DNA of 45,692 nucleotides from UMGS1387 sp045541355 (GCA_045541355.1 JAZQIW010000009.1:1-45692); one strand, 5' to 3'. Positions 1 through 8,463 are shown, counted from the first letter of the stretch. The notes: generated by a model not told the origin, from the letters alone. Numbers and translations are program-made.

Positions 1-1
1 C

Positions 2-238
2 GGCAGAGTAAAGTACGATGTTATAGATGATAATGAAACGATAGATGCCCTCTTTAAGCTCTCAAGACTTGAAGGTATCATTCCCGCCATTGAAAGCGCG
101 CACGCAGTTGCATACGGCATGAAGCTTGCAAAGACCATGGAACACGGCTCGATACTCATAAACCTTTCGGGCAGAGGCGATAAGGACCTTGATTACGTAA
201 TTGAGAACTACGGCACAGGCGATGATATTGAACTGTAA
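2..238 (+). CDS. trpB: Tryptophan synthase beta chain, C-terminal part (5' truncated by window)
   Basis: Reading from base 2 gives 78 residues and a TAA stop at 236-238. The sequence matches the C-terminal end of the PLP-dependent beta subunit, which joins indole and serine to make tryptophan: the family's PAIESAHA segment is followed by a helix, the ILINLSGRGDKD segment (the region that closes over the PLP site) and a short tail. The start and the PLP lysine lie outside the window. It is probably the tail of a trp operon that would normally be followed by trpA; here it ends at a terminator facing a convergent transporter gene, so trpA must lie upstream or elsewhere. Identification is by recognised family sequence. 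Confidence 0.93.
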   Translation, partial: GRVKYDVIDDNETIDALFKLSRLEGIIPAIESAHAVAYGMKLAKTMEHGSILINLSGRGDKDLDYVIENYGTGDDIEL

Positions 239-256
239 TATATAATAAAAAGCATT

Positions 257-286
257 AAAAAATCCCGACCGAACGGTCGGGATTTT
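257..286. terminator. Bidirectional hairpin terminator between trpB and the convergent transporter gene
   Basis: AATCCCGACCG (261-271) pairs perfectly with CGGTCGGGATT (274-284) and is flanked by A-rich sequence on the left and TTTT on the right. Each strand therefore reads as a GC-rich stem followed by a T tract. It lies 20 bases after the trpB stop and 16 bases beyond the stop of the minus-strand gene, so it can serve both. Confidence 0.9.
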
Positions 287-301
287 AATGTTGTATACAG
301 C

Positions 302-1687
302 TTAGAACTTGAGCACACCGAACTTGTCGAGGTATCCGACTACGAATACTGCAAAGATAAGTACGGGAAGTATATACTTGAGATAAACCTTTGCAAACTT
401 GGGGAACTTGATACCCTTTCCTGCATCAGCCTCTGCAATAAAGTTGTCCCAGCCCCAACCCTTCTTTGTAACGCAGAAGAGAAGGTAAACAAGGCTTCCG
501 AGAGGAAGGAGAGTCTGAGAAACAAGGAAGTCTTCAACACCGTCAATGGAGCCGCCAAACGCCTTGGGAATGGGGAGCCATGAAAGAACGTTAAGACCGA
601 GAATAGCAGGCATGGAAAGAACGAGAATTAAAACAAGGTTAACAAGCACAGACTTCTTTCTTGACCAGCCGAGACCGTCCATGGCGAAGGAAATGATGTT
701 TTCAAATACCGCAACTATTGTAGAAAGTGCCGCAAAGGACATGAATACAAAGAAGAGAGTGCCAAGGATTCTGCCGCCTGACATCTGAAGGAAGATGTTG
801 GGAAGGGTAACAAATGCAAGACCTGCACCTTCACCGGGGTTAACACCGTATGCAAAGCATGCGGGGAAGATAATAAGACCTGCCGTGAAAGCAACGAACG
901 TGTCAAGAAGACAGATGTTGATGCTTTCGCCGAAGAGTCGCTGTTCCTTGGAAATGTAGCTTCCGAAGATAGCCATGGAACCGATACCGATGCTGAGCGT
1001 GAAGAAGGATTGACCGAGAGCAGCATAGAGGACGTTGCCTATTCCTGCTTCCTTCATCTTGGCAAAGTCGGGAATGAGGTAGAACTTGAGACCTTCTGCC
1101 GCACCGGGGAGAGTGACACTTCTGATAGCAAGGAAAATCATGATGAAAAGAAGAGCAACCATCATTACCTTGGTAATCTTTTCAACACCGTTCTTAAGAC
1201 CGAGTGAACAAATGCCAAAGCCGAGAAGAACTGTTATTACCATCCAGAATGTAAGCTCCTGCCAGTTGCCGAGCATACCGTCAAAAACACCGCCGACAAG
1301 TTCGGTTGTCATGCCTGCCTTGAATGTTCCTGTTGCAAACTTGAATACATAGTTGAGCATCCAACCCGTTACCATGGTGTAGAACATCATGAGAAGGTAG
1401 TTACCTGCAACCATGAAGGGAGAGGCAACATGCCACTTTGTGCCCTTGGGTTCGATTGCCTTAAATGCCTTTACGGGACCGAGCTGGCTTGCACGACCTA
1501 CGGCAAATTCCATTGTCATAATGGGAAGACCGAAAATTGCGAGGAAAACAAGATAGATAAGAACGAATGCCGCACCGCCGTACTGACCTGCTATGTACGG
1601 GAAACGCCAAACGTTGCCGAGACCTATCGCACAGCCTGCGGAAATAAGGATAAATCCGAGACGCGATGAGAATTTTTCTCTTTGCAT
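302..1687 (-). CDS. Sodium-dependent amino-acid symporter, NSS/SNF family
   Basis: A 461-residue polytopic membrane protein of the neurotransmitter:sodium symporter family (LeuT/MhsT/Tyt1 type), expected to import an amino acid with Na+. The family hallmark in the unwound first helix is clear: GLGNVWRFPY at residues 22-31, followed by GGAAF and many hydrophobic helices. The length fits the bacterial 11-helix MhsT/Tyt1 subgroup. An in-frame TTG lies 18 bases upstream at 1705, but it sits on the ribosome binding site (GAAAGGA). The ATG at 1687, about 10 bases after that site, is the better start. The gene stands alone, with its own promoter and a shared terminator. The substrate cannot be read from sequence; hydrophobic or aromatic amino acids are the usual guess. 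Confidence 0.93.
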   Translation of the reverse strand: MQREKFSSRLGFILISAGCAIGLGNVWRFPYIAGQYGGAAFVLIYLVFLAIFGLPIMTMEFAVGRASQLGPVKAFKAIEPKGTKWHVASPFMVAGNYLLMMFYTMVTGWMLNYVFKFATGTFKAGMTTELVGGVFDGMLGNWQELTFWMVITVLLGFGICSLGLKNGVEKITKVMMVALLFIMIFLAIRSVTLPGAAEGLKFYLIPDFAKMKEAGIGNVLYAALGQSFFTLSIGIGSMAIFGSYISKEQRLFGESINICLLDTFVAFTAGLIIFPACFAYGVNPGEGAGLAFVTLPNIFLQMSGGRILGTLFFVFMSFAALSTIVAVFENIISFAMDGLGWSRKKSVLVNLVLILVLSMPAILGLNVLSWLPIPKAFGGSIDGVEDFLVSQTLLPLGSLVYLLFCVTKKGWGWDNFIAEADAGKGIKFPKFAKVYLKYILPVLIFAVFVVGYLDKFGVLKF

Positions 1688-1725
1688 GATAATAATTCCT
1701 TTCAATGGTTAAAATATTTATTAAT

Positions 1726-1754
1726 ATTTTACCAACAAAGTGTCGATAAGTCAA
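1726..1754 (-). promoter_or_regulatory. Predicted promoter of the sodium symporter gene
   Basis: On the minus strand TTGACT (complement of 1749-1754) is followed after exactly 17 bases by TAAAAT (complement of 1726-1731), about 40 bases before the ATG at 1687. Sigma-A type, read by eye. Confidence 0.65.
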
Positions 1755-1835
1755 TGCTTTTTTTCGATTTTGTTACATGATTTTGAAAAATATTGGTTTA
1801 CAATAATGCAAATTGAATAAAAATGTAAAAAAGTC

Positions 1836-1864
1836 TTGTATTGTAAAATATTACGTGCTATAAT
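1836..1864 (+). promoter_or_regulatory. Predicted promoter of nadB-nadC
   Basis: TTGTAT (1836-1841), a 17-base spacer, then TATAAT (1859-1864), about 45 bases before the nadB start. The -35 is weak and the -10 perfect. I saw no clear operator for a niacin repressor. Confidence 0.65.
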
Positions 1865-1909
1865 GAAATAAGTATATGAATTTTTAGACATTGTGAAGGA
1901 GCGTATGAC

Positions 1910-3454
1910 ATGAGAAGGTATTTGTTCTCTGATTTTGATGGTATTAAAGTCAATGACAAGTATGATGTAATAATTGTCGGTGCAGGGCTTGCAGGGCTTT
2001 ACTGTGCCCTTAATCTTTCACCCTCATTTTCTTGCGCTCTTGTTACAAAGGGAGGTCTTGATCTCGGCTCCTCATGGCTTGCACAGGGCGGTATTGCGGC
2101 GGTGACAAGAAGTGAGGACTCCTTTGAGGATCATGTGCGTGATACTCTTACCGCAGGCGCAGGACATTGTGATAAGGTTGCGGTAGAGGTGCTTGTCAGG
2201 GAAGGACCTTCCGATATAAATAAGCTTATAGAGCTTGGAGTTCCTTTTGACAGAAATGAGAACGGCGAAATCATTGTAACGCGTGAGGGCGGTCATAACC
2301 GTTCAAGAATACTCCACTGCGGCGGTGATGCGACGGGCAGACTTATGACAAAACGCCTTGGTGAGGTTGTGTCGGAAAGAGAAAACATAGATGTTCTTTT
2401 TGATACCTATCTTGTCGATGTTTTGACCGATGATAACGGAGTGTGCGGCATTGTTGTCAATGACGGAAAAGAAAACAGCGTGATGTTTTGCAGAAACATC
2501 GTTGTGTCAACAGGTGCAATAGGGCAGCTTTATAAATATACCACAAACCCCGAAATGTCAACGGGAGACGGAATTGCCGCCTGTGTCAGAGCAGGAGCGG
2601 TTACAAAGGATATGGAATTTGTGCAGTTTCATCCCACAGCCCTTGCCGTCGGACAGGAGAACGGTAAAATGTTTCTCATTTCCGAGGCGGTAAGAGGAGA
2701 GGGAGGCGTTCTCAAAAACCATAACGGCGAGCCGTTCATGTATAATAAACACTCGCTCAGAGACCTTGCACCGAGAGATATAGTAACAAGACATATTCTT
2801 TCAGAGCTTGATAAAACGGATAAGGAAAACGTGTTTCTTGATGTTTCGTGTATGGATGAAGCGTTTTTCAAAAAACGCTTTCCAACCATTTATGAAAAAT
2901 GTCAGAGCCTCGGTATAAATGTACCATATGATATGATACCCGTAAGACCTACTCAGCATTATCATATGGGAGGAGTAAAGACAGACCTTCATGCAAGATG
3001 CGGGGTTTCGGGGCTTTATGCCTGCGGCGAGGTTGCGTGTACGGGTGTTCAGGGTGCAAACAGGCTTGCGAGCAATTCAACTCTTGAGTGCCTTGTTTTT
3101 GCAAGACGCGCAGCAGAGAGTATAAACTGCGATTTCAGACCGGGAAAGGGATATAAGTATGTTCTTCCCGAGTCGCAAAAGTACGCCAAAGCAGCTCCTG
3201 ATGAAAGTGAGATAGCTCAAGATATAGCAGAAATGAAAAAGCTTATGTCAAAGAACGTGGGAGCACTCAGAAAGCAAGAAAAAATGGAAGCAGCCCTCAC
3301 ACGTCTTTATGAAATACGTGATAAGTATTGTGACATGAAGTTTGAAAACATAAATCACTACTGGGTGTGGAATGCCGTTACAAATTCCATAATCATTACC
3401 GAAAAGGCGCTTGCCCGTAAAGAGAGCATAGGTTCACACTATATCGTTAAATAA
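1910..3454 (+). CDS. nadB: L-aspartate oxidase
   Basis: A cytosolic flavoenzyme of 514 residues, the usual length, that oxidises L-aspartate to iminoaspartate in de novo NAD synthesis. The FAD dinucleotide-binding motif GAGLAG is at residues 24-29 after a short N-terminal extension. Family blocks follow in order: WLAQGGIAA, the HNRSRILHCGGDATG region, QFHPTA, the PTQHYHMGG active-site block and GANRLASNSTLECLVF near the C-terminus. The ATG at 1910 follows AAGGAG (1896-1901) by 8 bases; an earlier ATG at 1905 is out of frame and hits a stop at once. nadC follows 23 bases later. The usual partner nadA (quinolinate synthase), which often precedes nadB in Clostridia, is not here. Confidence 0.96.
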   Translation: MRRYLFSDFDGIKVNDKYDVIIVGAGLAGLYCALNLSPSFSCALVTKGGLDLGSSWLAQGGIAAVTRSEDSFEDHVRDTLTAGAGHCDKVAVEVLVREGPSDINKLIELGVPFDRNENGEIIVTREGGHNRSRILHCGGDATGRLMTKRLGEVVSERENIDVLFDTYLVDVLTDDNGVCGIVVNDGKENSVMFCRNIVVSTGAIGQLYKYTTNPEMSTGDGIAACVRAGAVTKDMEFVQFHPTALAVGQENGKMFLISEAVRGEGGVLKNHNGEPFMYNKHSLRDLAPRDIVTRHILSELDKTDKENVFLDVSCMDEAFFKKRFPTIYEKCQSLGINVPYDMIPVRPTQHYHMGGVKTDLHARCGVSGLYACGEVACTGVQGANRLASNSTLECLVFARRAAESINCDFRPGKGYKYVLPESQKYAKAAPDESEIAQDIAEMKKLMSKNVGALRKQEKMEAALTRLYEIRDKYCDMKFENINHYWVWNAVTNSIIITEKALARKESIGSHYIVK

Positions 3455-3477
3455 TATAACCCGAAAGGAAAGTATAT

Positions 3478-4323
3478 ATGAGTATGCTTACAAATCCGCT
3501 TGTAACACAGATTATAGCAATGGCACTTAATGAAGACGTTGGTACAGGCGATATAACAACAGAAACAACAATACCTGCCGAAAAAAACGCTTTCGGAAGA
3601 TTTATAGCAAAGGAAAGCATGGTAATCTGCGGACTTGAAATAGCAGAGCTTGTTTTCCATACCGTTGATAAGGATATAGCCTTCAAGGCACACTTCAAAG
3701 ACGGTGACCTTGTAGAAAAGGGCGCTTGTATCGCCGAGGTTTCGGGTAATGCAAGAAATGTTCTCACAGGCGAAAGAACAGCACTTAACCTTATGCAGAG
3801 AATGACGGGTGTTGCAACAAGAACCAATGAAGCGGTAAGGTGTGTGGAGGGAACAGGCGCAAAAATTGCTGATACAAGAAAAACAACTCCCGGTCTTCGT
3901 GTTCTTGAAAAATATGCCGTGCGAGTAGGCGGCGGCTCAAATCATCGTTTTAATCTTGCAGACGGTATACTTATAAAGGATAATCATATTGCTGTTTCAG
4001 GCGGCATAGTAAATGCAGTAAAGAATGCAAGGGCATCTGCTCCTCATACAATAAAGATTGAGGTTGAGGTTGAGAATAAAGATCAGCTTTTTGAGGCACT
4101 TGAAGCAGGTGCGGATATTATTATGCTTGATAATATGACAAATGAAGAAATGGCAGAGTGCGTAAAGCTTGTTGACGGCAGAGCCACTCTGGAAGCATCG
4201 GGAAATATGGGTGATAAGGATCTTGCAGCCGTTGCAAAAACAGGTGTTGATATTATTTCCATCGGTGCACTTACCCATTCCGTAAAGGCTGCGGATATAA
4301 GCCTGAAGTTTACTATTTCATAA
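3478..4323 (+). CDS. nadC: Nicotinate-nucleotide diphosphorylase (quinolinate phosphoribosyltransferase)
   Basis: A 281-residue cytosolic enzyme, normal for the family, that converts quinolinate plus PRPP to nicotinate mononucleotide, CO2 and pyrophosphate. Signatures seen: EDVGTGDITT near the N-terminus, GERTALNLMQRMTG, the substrate-binding TRKTTPGLR block, the GGGSNHRFNLADGILIKDNH block, and the later LDNM and LEASG strands of the alpha/beta barrel. The ribosome binding site AAAGGAAA precedes the ATG by about 8 bases. It is cotranscribed with nadB and followed by a small hairpin within 30 bases that may reduce read-through into the exporter gene. Confidence 0.97.
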   Translation: MSMLTNPLVTQIIAMALNEDVGTGDITTETTIPAEKNAFGRFIAKESMVICGLEIAELVFHTVDKDIAFKAHFKDGDLVEKGACIAEVSGNARNVLTGERTALNLMQRMTGVATRTNEAVRCVEGTGAKIADTRKTTPGLRVLEKYAVRVGGGSNHRFNLADGILIKDNHIAVSGGIVNAVKNARASAPHTIKIEVEVENKDQLFEALEAGADIIMLDNMTNEEMAECVKLVDGRATLEASGNMGDKDLAAVAKTGVDIISIGALTHSVKAADISLKFTIS

Positions 4324-4330
4324 ATAATAA

Positions 4331-4355
4331 TCCCCGTCATATGGCGGGGAATTTT
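4331..4355 (+). terminator. Hairpin after nadC, possible weak terminator or attenuator
   Basis: TCCCCGTC (4331-4338) pairs with GGCGGGGA (4343-4350), one G-T wobble, around the loop ATAT. Only ATTTT follows, so termination may be partial. The structure covers the upstream in-frame ATG (4341) of the next reading frame, which argues for the later start at 4368. Confidence 0.55.
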
Positions 4356-4367
4356 GATGAGGACAGT

Positions 4368-5228
4368 ATGAATAAACTAAAGCTTTCTCTCTCAATGCTG
4401 ATTTTCGGAACAATCGGCATTTTTGTAAAATATATCCCTCTGACTTCAAGCACAATTGCCATGGCAAGAGGATATATGGGCGCGGCATTTTTGCTTTTTG
4501 TAATGCTCCTGTTGGGTAAAAGAGTGTCAATTTCTGCAATAAAGAAAAATGCCCTTGCACTTGTACTTTCGGGTGCGGCAATAGGTATTAACTGGATATT
4601 CCTTTTTGAAGCATATAATTATACCTCTATTGCCGTTGCGACGCTCTGCTATTACATGGAGCCTGTGCTTTTGATAATTCTAACACCCTTTGTCCTGAAA
4701 CAAAAGCTGTCAGTCAAAAAAATCCTGTGCGTACCGATAGCTCTTGTCGGAATGGTGCTTGTGTCGGGCGTGCTTTCGGCAAAACAAGAGGTAAGCCTTG
4801 TTGGTGTTGCCCTCGGTCTTGCGGCAGCTGTTTTCTATACCTCGGTTGTGCTGACAAACAGGTTTCTAAAAGATATTTCAGCCTATGACAGTACTCTGGT
4901 GCAGCTCTTTGTGGCTGCGGTTGTTATTACCCCCTATAATCTCATCGTTGGTATGCAGCCGACGGGAAATGTTGATATTAAGGCAGTAATCATGCTGCTT
5001 GTTGTGGGCTTTCTTCATACAGGACTTACATATTATCTGTATTTCTCGTCAATGAATAACCTGCCGAGTGAAACGGTGGCAATATATAGCTATATTGACC
5101 CGGCCTTTGCAATTCTGCTTTCGGTGTTCCTTCTGGATGAGGGGATGACACCCGAGAGCGTTGTCGGTGCGGTGATGATTCTCGGCGCATGTATTGTCAG
5201 CGAAATTGAATTTAAGAAAAAACAATAA
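4368..5228 (+). CDS. EamA/DMT-family transporter
   Basis: A 286-residue inner-membrane protein with about ten hydrophobic segments in two similar halves, as expected of the EamA (RhaT/YdcZ-type) drug/metabolite transporter superfamily. Recognisable are the MLIFGTIGIFVKY opening, the YYMEPVL region that closes the first repeat, and the TYYLYFSSMNNLPSETVAIYSY segment of the second, the family's typical VA..Y.EP/DP region. The frame is open from an ATG at 4341, but that codon lies in a hairpin with no ribosome site. The ATG at 4368 follows TGAGGA by 5 bases and begins at a normal position before the first helix. Substrate unknown; export of an amino acid or metabolite is typical. It is probably read through from nadC. 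Confidence 0.88.
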   Translation: MNKLKLSLSMLIFGTIGIFVKYIPLTSSTIAMARGYMGAAFLLFVMLLLGKRVSISAIKKNALALVLSGAAIGINWIFLFEAYNYTSIAVATLCYYMEPVLLIILTPFVLKQKLSVKKILCVPIALVGMVLVSGVLSAKQEVSLVGVALGLAAAVFYTSVVLTNRFLKDISAYDSTLVQLFVAAVVITPYNLIVGMQPTGNVDIKAVIMLLVVGFLHTGLTYYLYFSSMNNLPSETVAIYSYIDPAFAILLSVFLLDEGMTPESVVGAVMILGACIVSEIEFKKKQ

Positions 5229-5230
5229 GA

Positions 5231-5256
5231 AACGGAGAGGGTGACCTCTCCGTTTT
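5231..5256 (+). terminator. Terminator of the nadB-nadC-eamA unit
   Basis: Perfect 10-base-pair stem AACGGAGAGG (5231-5240) / CCTCTCCGTT (5245-5254) with a GTGA loop, followed by TTAAAATTT. It begins 2 bases after the EamA gene's stop. Confidence 0.85.
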
Positions 5257-5323
5257 AAAATTTGAATAGGTTTTTTAAAGGTAAAACTCGTATCATCTGA
5301 GTGTACGGGATGAGGGAAGTAAA

Positions 5324-5410
5324 TAATGAATGATGAATAATGAATAATGAATAATTTCGGTTGATTTTCGCCAAGGGCGAAAATCTTCATTACTTCTTCG
5401 ATTTTCACTC
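5324..5410. repeat. TAATGAA heptamer tandem plus long inverted repeat, candidate dispersed intergenic element
   Basis: Bases 5324-5355 hold four and a half copies of the 7-mer TAATGAA, the second copy reading TGATGAA. Immediately after, GATTTTCGCC (5363-5372) and GGCGAAAATC (5376-5385) form a perfect 10-base stem with a 3-base loop, and GATTTTC recurs at 5400-5406. It lies between convergent genes. The layout (AT-rich heptamers next to a snapback) resembles small dispersed repeats, but only one copy is in this window, so dispersal is unproven. It may also act as a queA terminator. Confidence 0.5.
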
Positions 5411-5433
5411 TTACCTCTTACTTTGCTCATCTT

Positions 5434-6498
5434 TTACAGGATGAGCATCGCATCCCCAAAGCTGAAGAATCTGTATTTTTCCTCAACCGCCACCCTGTAA
5501 GCATCAAGTACCTTTTCTCTGCCCGCAAAAGCGGAAATCAGCATAATCAGCGTGCTTTCCGGCAGATGGAAGTTTGTGATAAGACAGTCGGTTGCACGTA
5601 TTTTTCTCCCGCCGGGATAGATAAATATTTCCGTGTTGTCGCTGCCTGCATGGATAAATCCATCCTCGTCTGCCGCAGACTCAATAGTTCTGCAGCTTGT
5701 AGTGCCTACGCAGATAACCCTGCCTCCACGCTTTTTTGCTTCATTTATGCGGTTTGCACTGTCCTCGGAAATGAAGTAGTATTCCGAATGCATCTTGTGG
5801 TTGGTAATGATTTCTTCCTTTACGGGGCGGAAGGTTCCGAGACCCACATGAAGCGTTACATAAACAATGTCAACGCCCATATCCTTTATTTCCTCAAGTA
5901 ATTCCTTTGTAAAATGAAGCCCTGCCGTGGGTGCGGCACTTGAGCCCTCGTGAACTGCATATACAGTCTGGTATCTGTCTCTTTCGCTTTCTCTGCTTGT
6001 GATGTAGGGAGGGAGCGGCATCTCGCCGACTCTGTCAAGTATTGAGTAAAACTCTCCGTCATAGAAAAACTCTAAGATTCTGTTGCCGTCTGGTAAAACC
6101 TCAATAACCTCTGCCTCAAGCTCATCGGAAAAGTGTACACGAACTCCCACCGTCATTTTCTTGCCGGGACGTACAATGCACTCCCATCTTGTTTCGGTTA
6201 TTCTTTTTAAGAGTAATACCTCAATGTCCGTATCACCGAGACTGTCGGTGAGCTTTCCTTCGCCGTCTTTTGTGTACCTCTTGCAGAAAAGACGCGCAGG
6301 AATAACCTTTGAGTTGTTGAGAACAAGACAGTCGCCTTTCCTTAAATAGTCCTTTATGTCGCAGAAATGCCTGTGCTCGTATTCATCTTTGTTCCTGTCA
6401 AGTACAAAAAGCCTTGACATATCACGCTTTTCGGCAGGCACCTGCGCGATAAGCTCCTCGGGAAGATAGTAGTTGTAATCGCTTTTTCTGAGTTCCAT
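5434..6498 (-). CDS. queA: S-adenosylmethionine:tRNA ribosyltransferase-isomerase
   Basis: A 354-residue cytosolic enzyme, near the usual 340-350, that transfers and isomerises the ribosyl group of S-adenosylmethionine onto 7-aminomethyl-7-deazaguanine in tRNA to make epoxyqueuosine. Characteristic blocks: the opening YYLPEELIAQVPAEKRDMSRL, the DCLVLNNSKVIPARL segment, APTAGLHFT, YVTLHVGLGTFRPV, and the TNFHLPESTLIML end. The ATG at 6498 follows AAGGA. It is the second gene of a minus-strand pair, 9 bases after the GH116-like gene, and presumably uses that gene's promoter. No tgt or other queuosine gene lies in the window. Confidence 0.97.
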   Translation of the reverse strand: MELRKSDYNYYLPEELIAQVPAEKRDMSRLFVLDRNKDEYEHRHFCDIKDYLRKGDCLVLNNSKVIPARLFCKRYTKDGEGKLTDSLGDTDIEVLLLKRITETRWECIVRPGKKMTVGVRVHFSDELEAEVIEVLPDGNRILEFFYDGEFYSILDRVGEMPLPPYITSRESERDRYQTVYAVHEGSSAAPTAGLHFTKELLEEIKDMGVDIVYVTLHVGLGTFRPVKEEIITNHKMHSEYYFISEDSANRINEAKKRGGRVICVGTTSCRTIESAADEDGFIHAGSDNTEIFIYPGGRKIRATDCLITNFHLPESTLIMLISAFAGREKVLDAYRVAVEEKYRFFSFGDAMLIL

Positions 6499-6507
6499 AA
6501 TAAGTCC

Positions 6508-8244
6508 TTATTGTTTTATGTCAATGAGTATTGTAAGCTTTTTCTGCGGCGTTACCTCAAGCACCGAGTCGAGAAGGGCACAAAGCCCCGTGTCCTCGAA
6601 ACGCCAGTTTCTTCCGCCGTATTGCACAAGCCTCGGGGTTCTCGGAACACCAAAGCTTCGGACTAAAAGCTTGCCGTGAAGAAGATTTATTTCAATGTAG
6701 TCAATGCCTTCTTCAACGTAGCCGTAACAGGTGTGCGTGCAGAAGAAGCATCTGAAGGTTCCGCCGTCATCAAGCGGACAGGAGTCGGAGTCCGGGCTGA
6801 AGGATAGCTGCTTTGTATCTGCTTTGTAGCTAAAGCCGGTAATGCCTGCAATTTGCTTGAAGCCTTGGGTAAAGCTACTTGAAGCTTGCTTGTCGGATAA
6901 AGAAGGAGTCAGGGAAGAATATAGCTCTTGCCTTTTTTTGTCTTTAACAGCCTCTGCCATTTCCGAAAAGGCACGTATTGCAGCTGCCTTTAAATTGCTG
7001 TCCTTGACACATTGCAGTTCTCGGTTTTCGCCAAATATGCTCTGCATACATTTTACAATGTCATACCAGTCTTCGATAAGGGCGTCAAGGTCGCTCGACA
7101 GAAGGTAATGCCGATAACTCCTGATAATCAATAAAAGCCTTTCGTCATCACAAAGAGACTCATATAGATTGTTTTTGTAAATACGGCAAAGCTCTGAGTA
7201 TTCAAGATTGGGAAATAAAACAGATAGCTTTGAGCCTCTTGAAATAAAGCTTTCAAGATTTGAAAAACGCTGACTTTCCGCTGAAATAAATTCCCCGTTG
7301 TCAAGACGTGTGTGCTTTGCCGATATGAGACTGAACAGGTCTTTGCCGATTTCTTCAAGAACGTCTGCGTTTAGAGTTGAAGTAAAAATGCTTTCCGAAA
7401 ACTCAAGGGAGTATGAACGAAGCCTGTCGGATTGCCTGAAAAGATATGAGGCACATTCGAGAGAGGATTCAAAATACTGAGCGTAGTAGTTCCTTGAAAA
7501 TTTGTTTCTCGGAAGATACCAAGAAAGACAGAAGCTTACCGTCTTTTTTTCTCCCCTGTTCAAAGAGAAGTGCGTGCATAAAGCGCCAAACGGGAAGGGT
7601 ACGTCAAATTCGGGTTTCGTTGAGTTGTAAAGAGTAGGATTCTGAGTGAAATTCTCTGTGAAAGCCTCGGGATTTGTGTATTCGCAGAATGAAACATTCT
7701 TGCCGTTGGTGGCAATGCAAGTGTTTGGGGATGCTTCTTCGTCACCCGAAAGGAGAATATATGCTTCCCCCGTTTCCGTACAGCCCATGCGATTAAAGGA
7801 ACTGTTGCTCATGCTTTGACTTGCACAGCCGATTGAAAAATCAAGTCTTGAACAGGCAGTGTTTGTGATTTCAAACTCAAAGTGAACGGCAGGAATCCCG
7901 GAATCTGTGTCGTTGAGTGGAATAAAGGGGGAGAATGCCGTCATTTTTATGTCGGCGGGAAAAGAAGAATCCGAAAAGCATATTTCGGTAAAAGGAAAAT
8001 AACAGGCTGACTCTGCTTTTTCAAAAGGCGCAAGCAAAGATGAGGGTGCTTTTGAAGCTTGCAAGACTCTTGCATCCGTGAGAACGCCGTCTTTTTCAGC
8101 CTTGATGGCGAAGAAGGAGAGATTTGAACTCCCGTGCGTTTCAAGTGAAATGCTCGCATCGCACCCGAGATTGATGTACCCTGTGGCTATACCGCCGAGA
8201 GGGAGCTTGTCCTTGAATTTTGCCTTGTAGAGTGTTTTTGCCAT
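6508..8244 (-). CDS. GH116-like protein (GBA2-type N-terminal domain) with shortened, probably non-catalytic C-terminal half
   Basis: 578 residues, no signal peptide, so probably cytosolic. Residues 14-50 (PLGGIATGYINLG, then SFFAIKAEKDG) and about 85-140 (FPFTEICF, FSPFIPLNDTDSGIPAVHFEFEI) match the beta-sandwich N-terminal domain of GH116 beta-glucosidases. Residues 330-450 look like helices of the (alpha/alpha)6 barrel (LSVLFPNLEY, IIRSYRHYL), and GITGFSYKAD at about 465 resembles the end of the barrel. The well-studied bacterial GH116 enzyme is about 800 residues. Here roughly 200 residues of barrel are missing and I cannot find convincing nucleophile or acid/base motifs. It may be a glycan-binding or regulatory protein. 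Ribosome site GGAGG is 11 bases before the ATG. Cotranscribed with queA. Confidence 0.65.
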   Translation of the reverse strand: MAKTLYKAKFKDKLPLGGIATGYINLGCDASISLETHGSSNLSFFAIKAEKDGVLTDARVLQASKAPSSLLAPFEKAESACYFPFTEICFSDSSFPADIKMTAFSPFIPLNDTDSGIPAVHFEFEITNTACSRLDFSIGCASQSMSNSSFNRMGCTETGEAYILLSGDEEASPNTCIATNGKNVSFCEYTNPEAFTENFTQNPTLYNSTKPEFDVPFPFGALCTHFSLNRGEKKTVSFCLSWYLPRNKFSRNYYAQYFESSLECASYLFRQSDRLRSYSLEFSESIFTSTLNADVLEEIGKDLFSLISAKHTRLDNGEFISAESQRFSNLESFISRGSKLSVLFPNLEYSELCRIYKNNLYESLCDDERLLLIIRSYRHYLLSSDLDALIEDWYDIVKCMQSIFGENRELQCVKDSNLKAAAIRAFSEMAEAVKDKKRQELYSSLTPSLSDKQASSSFTQGFKQIAGITGFSYKADTKQLSFSPDSDSCPLDDGGTFRCFFCTHTCYGYVEEGIDYIEINLLHGKLLVRSFGVPRTPRLVQYGGRNWRFEDTGLCALLDSVLEVTPQKKLTILIDIKQ

Positions 8245-8299
8245 GTGCTGTTTTTCCTCCGAAAAATAAAGCCAATTAATTCTTTTGTTCTAACATATT

Positions 8300-8328
8300 A
8301 TTTTATATCATTTAGAGCCTTTTGTCAA
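8300..8328 (-). promoter_or_regulatory. Predicted promoter of the GH116-like gene and queA
   Basis: On the minus strand TTGACA (complement of 8323-8328), 17 bases, then TAAAAT (complement of 8300-8305), about 55 bases before the ATG at 8244. A perfect -35 with correct spacing. It diverges from the helicase promoter about 110 bases away. Confidence 0.75.
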
Positions 8329-8434
8329 TGATTTTGGCGAATTACGGCATAAATAAAAGGCTCACCTGTGTAAAGTTAGCTGACGGAATTGCTTTTTCTT
8401 TTCGGGAAATATAAATGCCTCCTTAACTTTTTCA

Positions 8435-8463
8435 TTGATTTTTTTCTTTGTTCATGTTATAAT
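8435..8463 (+). promoter_or_regulatory. Predicted promoter of the PcrA-type helicase gene
   Basis: TTGATT (8435-8440), 17 bases, TATAAT (8458-8463), with TG at 8455-8456 giving an extended -10. The -35 itself contains the TTG that opens the longest helicase reading frame, so that TTG cannot be the start. Confidence 0.75.

Noticed and set aside
5324..5355. TAATGAA tandem considered as a CRISPR fragment
   Set aside because: Units are 7 bases with no spacers and no cas genes in the window.
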